Shown here piece after piece: positions 55,024 through 59,306 of a stretch of DNA of 59,306 nt. This DNA is from Luteitalea sp. (GTDB taxonomy: Bacteria; Acidobacteriota; Vicinamibacteria; Vicinamibacterales; Vicinamibacteraceae), in assembly GCA_009377495.1 (NCBI GenBank), contig WHTZ01000037.1, positions 1-59,306 on the forward strand. Reading direction: 5' to 3'. Within the stretch, counting starts at the first letter, position 1; each line of letters begins with the position of its first letter. Under the pieces are notes generated by a model, which was given only the letters and a program-made list of their open reading frames with translations, had not been told where the DNA came from and did not search any database. The position numbers and the translations under genes are program-made.

Positions 55024-55488
55024 GTGACGCGCGTCACTTCGACTCTCTGTTTGGCGTTAATCTTGGCAGCATCCGCCGGCATGAGCGCGGAAGGCGTGAC
55101 AGTGTTCGAATTTGGCAGCGGATCGCCGCACCATCCCGAGGGGTTCGGCGCCTGGACGGTGCGCTGGGACGACACCGGGTTCTCGATCACTCACCGAGTC
55201 CGGGACGACGTGATTGAATATCCGCCCGTCTCGCTTGCGGGGGACGACGAGGCCGAATTGCGGAAGCTGATCGATGCGGCTGCCCTGGAACGCCGCGAGG
55301 ATTCCCACACCCCGGGCACACCCGACCGCGTGCCCGCCTCGTTCCGGATCGCGCGTGGGGAACACGTCACGACGGTAAAAGTCTGGGTGGACTGGGACCG
55401 TCCCGATGATCCCGTCGTCCAGTTGATTCAGAAAATCGCGGCGCTGATCGAGAAGCACACGGGCGTGACGCCCGTTCTGGCTTCCTGA
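55024..55488 (+). CDS. Small exported protein of the metalloprotease cluster
   Basis: GTG at 55024 gives a 154-residue protein with a signal peptide (TSTLCLALILAASAGMSAEG). Mature part: beta-rich (AWTVRWDDTGFSITHRV), helix (DDEAELRKLIDAAALE), PDRVPASFRIARGEHVTTVK and VWVDWDR strands, closing helix (VVQLIQKIAALIEKHTG). The layout recalls small protease inhibitors such as emfourin, which are encoded next to metalloproteases, but this is a resemblance of pattern, not a demonstrated match. It is the only member of the set with an export signal. Confidence 0.6.
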   Translation: MTRVTSTLCLALILAASAGMSAEGVTVFEFGSGSPHHPEGFGAWTVRWDDTGFSITHRVRDDVIEYPPVSLAGDDEAELRKLIDAAALERREDSHTPGTPDRVPASFRIARGEHVTTVKVWVDWDRPDDPVVQLIQKIAALIEKHTGVTPVLAS

Positions 55489-55514
55489 ACCCTGATTTGG
55501 GCCGAACCCAGGCT

Positions 55515-57178
55515 TCACTCCGCCCGCAACAGCTCGGCCGGGTCGACGCGCGCTGCTCGGCGAGCGGGCAGATAGCACGCGAGCAGCGCCGCGAACGCGA
55601 CGAGCGCGGCCGCCCCGACGAATGTAGTCGGATCGCGCGGGCCCAGGCCATACAGCATGCCGGCGAGGCCGCGCGCCGCGAGCGCCGCCGCCGCGAGTCC
55701 GGCCACGACCCCGGTAGCCGCGAGCGCGGCACCCTTGGCGATCATGAACCGGACGGTCCGATGCGGGCTGGAGCCCAGCGCCGTCCTGATCGCGAGCTCT
55801 CGCCGCAGCTCTGTCACCGCTCGCGCGAGCGCGGCAGCGAGCCCCACGAGCGCGAGCACGAGCGCCAGCCCGGCGAAGCTGCCGGCGAGCAAGGTATGCA
55901 GGCGTCGGTCTGCGATCGACCTGGCGATCACGTCATCGAGAGGCCGAATGGTGCCAATGGGTTGCCCGGGATCGAGACCGTGGACGACGCTCCGGATCGC
56001 GGGCGCCACGACGAGCGGATCGCCCGCGGTCCTGACCGCGAGGTTGACAACCCCCACGGGAAGGTCTTCCCAGGGAATATAGATGGTGCCGCCCGCGGCC
56101 GCGTGTAGGCCGCTGTATTTCACGTCACCCACGACACCGACGACACGGGCAGGCTCTGTCCGAGCGCCGGGCAGTCGGGATGGCAGCCGCCGACCGATTG
56201 GATCCTCCGCGTCGAAGATCATCCGGCTCGCCGATCGACTGATCACCGCGACCGGCTCGCCACGGCCAGCGTCACGCTCCTCGAGCAGGCGCCCGGCGAG
56301 CAGGGGGATGCCGAGCGCGCCGAAGTACCCGGGCGTGACGGCCGCCAGCCCCATGTGGCCGGTATCCCTGGCCTCCCTCCGAGACGGTCCGACCCTGAAT
56401 GCGACCTCCACCATTGACTGCTGCGGCGGGAAGCTGCTGCCGATCCCAGCGTGCCGCACGCCTGGCAGACCGCGGAGCTCACGCATCAGGTCGGCGACGA
56501 ACGGCTTCCGCGCTGCCCCGTCGAACCCGATCGCGTCGGTCAGCATGAGCGTCGTCGCCAAGGTGCGCCGCGACTCGATGCCGAGATCGACACTGAGGAG
56601 GCTGATCACTGTCCGGGCCAACAGACTGGCACCAACCAGGAGCACGATCGACGCGGCGATCTGCGCCACGACCAGAGCCCCGGTGAGACGGCGCGCCCGG
56701 CGCGAGCCTGAGCCGCCAGTTTGCCGAAACGCGGGCGCGACATCGGTCCGAAGCGCATGTAGGGCGGGCGCCGTGCCGCACAGTAGGGCGACCAGCCCCG
56801 CGATAGCCAGGCTGGCCAGGAGCACCGGCAGATCGACCGCAACATCCTCGAGGCGGGGAAGCATGGTCGCGGCGAGGCGCGTGAAGACCCTGACCGCCCC
56901 GAACGCCAGGATGGCGCCGAGCGCGGCGCCGGCCAGCGCGATCAGGAGGCCTTCAGCCAGAAATGCACGAAGCACGCGGGCACGCGGGGCGCCAAGGGCG
57001 AGGCGCACCGCAACGTCCCGCTCGCGGGCGGTCGCCCGGGCCAGCAGCAAGCTGCCGGCATTGGCGCAGGCCACGAGCAGTACGAGCGCCGCCCCAATCA
57101 CGAAGATCACCACAGCCGGCCGAACCGGCGCCACTAGCCGGGCCTGGAGCGCGTCGGCGGACGCGGCGAGATCGGTGG
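55515..57178 (-). pseudogene. ADOP-type ABC transporter permease, C-terminal two thirds
   Basis: About 550 residues of a permease: first FtsX helices (VVIFVIGAALVLLVACANAG, coupling segment ERDVAVRLALGAPRARVLRA), second periplasmic domain, last FtsX unit (RRELAIRTALGSSPHRTVRF), end RVDPAELLRAE. The prefix, first helix and first periplasmic domain are missing. The frame stays open up to about 57178 (PTDLAASADALQARL), where similarity ends and a divergent beta-lactamase-fold fragment begins, so the loss is due to a rearrangement. No start site is visible; probably not expressed as a working transporter. Confidence 0.85.
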
Positions 57179-58048
57179 GATGGGAACTTCCATACCGCGA
57201 AGGTCGGCGGCAGCGAGGTCATCCAACGTATCACTCGGCCTGGAGCGCTAGCGTCCGGCGAGGCTCTGAGCTACGCGTCCGGCCTGCAGGTCGAGAGGTA
57301 TCGCAACCTGACCACGATTCGACACGGCGGGGGCTGGGCGGGATACCGTGCGTACTACCTGCGCTTCCCAGAGCAGCACTTCTCCGTCGCGGTGCTGTGC
57401 AACCGCACAGACGGTGGTCCTTCGGCGCTTGCGGAGAAGATTGCGGACATCTACCTGGCCGACGAGCTCGGTCCCGTCGCGAATGTCGTCGCCCCTGCGC
57501 ACGCTTGGCGCGTCGCGCCAGCGGTGTCGAACATGCCGGAAGGTCTCTATCGAAGCGCGGAGGCCGATTACCTGCGGTTGGCGGACATCACGACAGCGCC
57601 GAGGCTGGAGGTGTTGCAGCGATCGTATCCACTCCGTAAGGTCACGCCGCTACTCTACTCAGCTGAAAGCGAGGGACGCAAGCGCTACATTCTCTTCGTC
57701 CCGCCTAGGCGGGGCTCCACCGCCCGTCTCGTGACGGATCCCGGAAACTACGAGACCATCTACACGTCCGTGGACACTTGGACGCCATCCCGAGACGAGG
57801 TGAAGGGCTATGCCGGTCGGTATCGCAGTGCCGAAGGCGCCGTCGAATACCGGATCGTTGTGCAGAGCGGAGCTCTCGCACTCGATACGGGCTCCGCCAT
57901 GACATATCTGCGCGCTGGCGATGAGAAGACCAGAGAGTTCGTGGCCGACACAGGCGCCGTCGTGCAATTCCGTGACGGCTTCCCTCCACGCGGGTTCAGG
58001 TATTCAATGCGCGGCCTGCACGGTCTTCCATTCGAGCGAGTACCGTGA
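57179..58048 (+). pseudogene. Serine beta-lactamase-fold hydrolase, C-terminal half
   Basis: The plus frame from about 57179 reads WDGNFHTAKVGGSEVIQRIT, then SYASGLQVERYRNLTTIRHG and GWAGYRAYYLRFPEQHFSVA, ending GFRYSMRGLHGLPFERVP before TGA. This is the second half of a beta-lactamase/DD-peptidase-like protein (HGG motif plus the C-terminal beta domain found in acidobacterial family members). The SxxK and YxN motifs lie in the missing first half, so it is inactive. The break coincides with the break in the opposing permease fragment. Confidence 0.85.
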
Positions 58049-58108
58049 GGAGGGCGCTTCGGATGGCTCCTCGAAATGTCGCACATGCGAAGCGACAAAA
58101 CAATTCCC

Positions 58109-58250
58109 TCATGCTGCGCCGACGACCGACATCTCGCCCTGTTTCCTGCGAGTCGGCTTGATCACGACTTGGACGTCTTGGCCCAGAGCCGTCAAGAACT
58201 CGATCAGCCGGTCGACCCAGCCGCTCAGAGGGATCGCGACGTCTGGGGGC
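58109..58250 (-). pseudogene. C-terminal remnant of an XRE/HigA2-like antitoxin
   Basis: The minus strand encodes SGWVDRLIEFLTALGQDVQV followed by VIKPTRRKQGEMSVVGAA and a stop at 58109. This is the C-terminal part of short helix-turn-helix antitoxins (DRLIxFLxALGxDVEIxVxP). The helix-turn-helix part is not seen upstream. The rest of 58049-58571 shows nothing else that can be supported. Confidence 0.55.
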
Positions 58251-58571
58251 GTGCCGCCGAGTGCGCACCTCGCGGCGGCGCTCGTTCCTACTCCGGCCTT
58301 ACCGCCAGGCTCACCGCAGCGAACCGCGCCGACATGGGGGGTGTCTGGAGGGGAAGCCAAAGGTCTGCAGTCAGGTGACACAACCAACGAAAGCAACCAG
58401 CCTGCGTCGGCACTTTTCGCGCGTCCGCACCACCTACCTCGAACCACAGACCACCAACCAGGGTCCGTTCCAAGGACAGTTGGCGTTCTCCACTTCGGTT
58501 TTTCGTGGGCGAGAACACACTCCCACTAGACCGCACGCTCCTCTGGCCGTCCCCATACGCCTCACACGTCA

Positions 58572-58868
58572 TCAGGACAGTTCGCCGAGCACGGCATCGC
58601 CCTGGTCGTATCCTTCGACAACGGTCTTGGCGTTGGTAGCCTTCAGCGCCTGATCGAGCAGCCGGATCTCCCGCGCGACCCGTCCCACGAGCCGATCGAG
58701 GACCTTCACGTCGTACACGGGTTCCTTGACGATCTCCTTGTCGGCAGACGCGCCGTAGAAGCGACGTTCCCTGTGCGCGTTGTCGTTGCGAAGCGCCAGC
58801 AGCTCCTCGTGACGCTTCTTCAGCGTCTTGAGCCAGGCCAACCCCTCGTTGATTGTGATTTGCCCCAT
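58572..58868 (-). CDS. Small conserved coiled-coil protein, unknown function
   Basis: A 98-residue helical protein with AAGGTAG before the ATG: MGQITINEGLAWLKTLKKRH, ELLALRNDNAHRERRFYGAS, YDVKVLDRLVGRVAREIRLL, DQALKATNAKTVV. Two long amphipathic helices with heptad-like leucines suggest a hairpin or dimeric coiled coil. It resembles small conserved proteins of the DIP1984/DUF6847 kind, but this is uncertain. No partner gene is adjacent. Confidence 0.6.
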   Translation of the reverse strand: MGQITINEGLAWLKTLKKRHEELLALRNDNAHRERRFYGASADKEIVKEPVYDVKVLDRLVGRVAREIRLLDQALKATNAKTVVEGYDQGDAVLGELS

Positions 58869-58971
58869 CTATCTACCTTCAGCGGCCAGCCCAGTCGACG
58901 AACCGTTCGACGACGACGACGATGGCATCGTCGTCGAAGGGTTGTCAACAACAAGCAACCCTGCTGTAGGG

Positions 58972-59061
58972 AGTACATGATCTGTCCGCTCCCGAGAGCA
59001 AGTGATCTGTCCGCTTTGCTGGCCGAGCGAAGGTACAGGATGAAGCCTGAGAGGGGGCTTC
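58972..59061 (+). mobile_element. Probable left end of an insertion sequence
   Basis: TGTAGGGAGTACATGATCTG at 58973 followed by two spaced copies of TGATCTGTCCGCT (58978 and ~59004) precedes the transposase start. Ends of this kind (TGT...GATCTGTCCGCT) are usual for ISNCY/IS481-like elements. The right end is outside the window. Confidence 0.55.
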
Positions 59062-59306
59062 ATGGCGTACGCGCAGGCGGCCTGGGAGCAGGCGATGCGG
59101 ATGCAGGATGTGATTCTGCGAGCGATCAGTGGGGAGCTGCATTGGTTCACAGTGGCGGACATCCTCGGGATGACTCCCCGCAATTTGCGCCGGTGGCGCG
59201 AGCGGTATGAGCGGTGGGGGTACAACGGCCTGGTCGATCAGCGGCGCTGTCCGCCGTGGGAGGGCAGCGCCGTGCCGGCCGCACATCAGGTTCGCGGCCT
59301 GCACGG
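59062..59306 (+). CDS. ISNCY/IS481-like transposase, N-terminus (runs off window)
   Basis: ATG 59062 has GAGAGGGGG upstream. The visible 81 codons read AYAQAAWEQAMRMQDVILRA, ELHWFTVADILGMTPRNLRR, WRERYERWGYNGLVDQRR: a helix-turn-helix DNA-binding domain typical of these transposases. After LVDQRR the family normally continues with a Pro/Arg linker and an LxEVERLLxLYR segment; here the sequence (CPPWEGSAVPAAHQV) does not match well, so the gene may be altered or frameshifted near 59245. The catalytic DDE part lies outside. Confidence 0.8.
   Translation, partial: MAYAQAAWEQAMRMQDVILRAISGELHWFTVADILGMTPRNLRRWRERYERWGYNGLVDQRRCPPWEGSAVPAAHQVRGLH

Noticed and set aside
56083..57639. 518-codon open frame on the plus strand
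   Set aside because: Antisense to the ADOP fragment for most of its length, composed of Arg/Ser/Thr/Pro without motifs; a shadow frame.
58381..58560. Possible small RNA or coding region before the 98-residue gene
   Set aside because: No promoter-terminator pair, no stable hairpin and only low-quality short frames.

Overview
The window looks like a chromosomal segment of a high-GC Acidobacteriota genome, most likely of the Vicinamibacteria type. The main reason is eight copies or fragments of the 'acidobacterial duplicated orphan permease' (ADOP, MacB/FtsX-like) family, three of them coupled to a PadR-type regulator by ATGA/GTGA overlaps. Supporting evidence is two Oar-like TonB-dependent receptors with a carboxypeptidase-regulatory N-terminal domain, and a small secreted protein of a type common in that phylum. 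The taxonomy is inferred from family content; there is no rRNA or other marker gene here.

Layout. 1-8.3 kb: start of a PadR/ADOP pair, an FAD-dependent oxidase interrupted by an in-frame TGA, an NAD-dependent epimerase, a convergent Oar-like receptor, then a group of gene remnants (ATPase, ankyrin protein, small conserved protein). 8.3-18.1 kb: three ADOP permeases, a vapBC toxin-antitoxin pair and one PadR gene with a long inverted repeat in its promoter. The ADOP at 12.1-14.9 kb keeps the promoter and end scars of a PadR gene that has been deleted. 18.2-22.2 kb: a truncated AbiEii-like remnant, an Smr protein, and a BlaI-type repressor overlapping an M56 (BlaR1-like) protease with a HEAT-repeat C-terminus.

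22.3-36.7 kb is a carbohydrate-utilisation locus: LacI-type regulator, hexuronate-type MFS transporter, SDR dehydrogenase, mandelate-racemase-like sugar-acid enzyme, GH30-like hydrolase, Oar/SusC-like receptor, sulfatase, (alpha/alpha)6-toroid hydrolase or lyase, and a lipoprotein sulfatase. A matching LacI-type operator (GTTAAA-NN-TTTAAC) lies before the transporter operon and before the receptor operon, so the locus reads as one regulon for a sulfated, probably uronic-acid or deoxy-sugar containing polysaccharide. The two sulfatases are visibly less GC-rich than everything around them.

37.4-46 kb: three more ADOP permeases, one with PadR and two in tandem with near-identical ends; the second of the tandem pair is frameshifted. 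46-49.3 kb: a frameshifted methyltransferase, an ankyrin protein, and a 55-bp repeat present three times, twice as the inverted ends of a ~250-bp MITE-like element. 49.3-53 kb: an ECF sigma (frameshifted), FecR and a chimera of a receptor N-terminus (STN plus carboxypeptidase-like domain) with a beta-lactamase-fold domain that lacks its catalytic SxxK part.

53.2-55.5 kb is the most novel-looking region: five small co-directional genes with a metzincin-type protease whose N-terminal domain also occurs as a separate 72-residue protein, plus two small proteins of apparently matching fold. 55.5-59.3 kb: a truncated ADOP joined head to head with a truncated beta-lactamase-fold gene, a HigA-like antitoxin remnant, a small conserved protein and the start of an ISNCY/IS481-like transposase that runs to the window edge.
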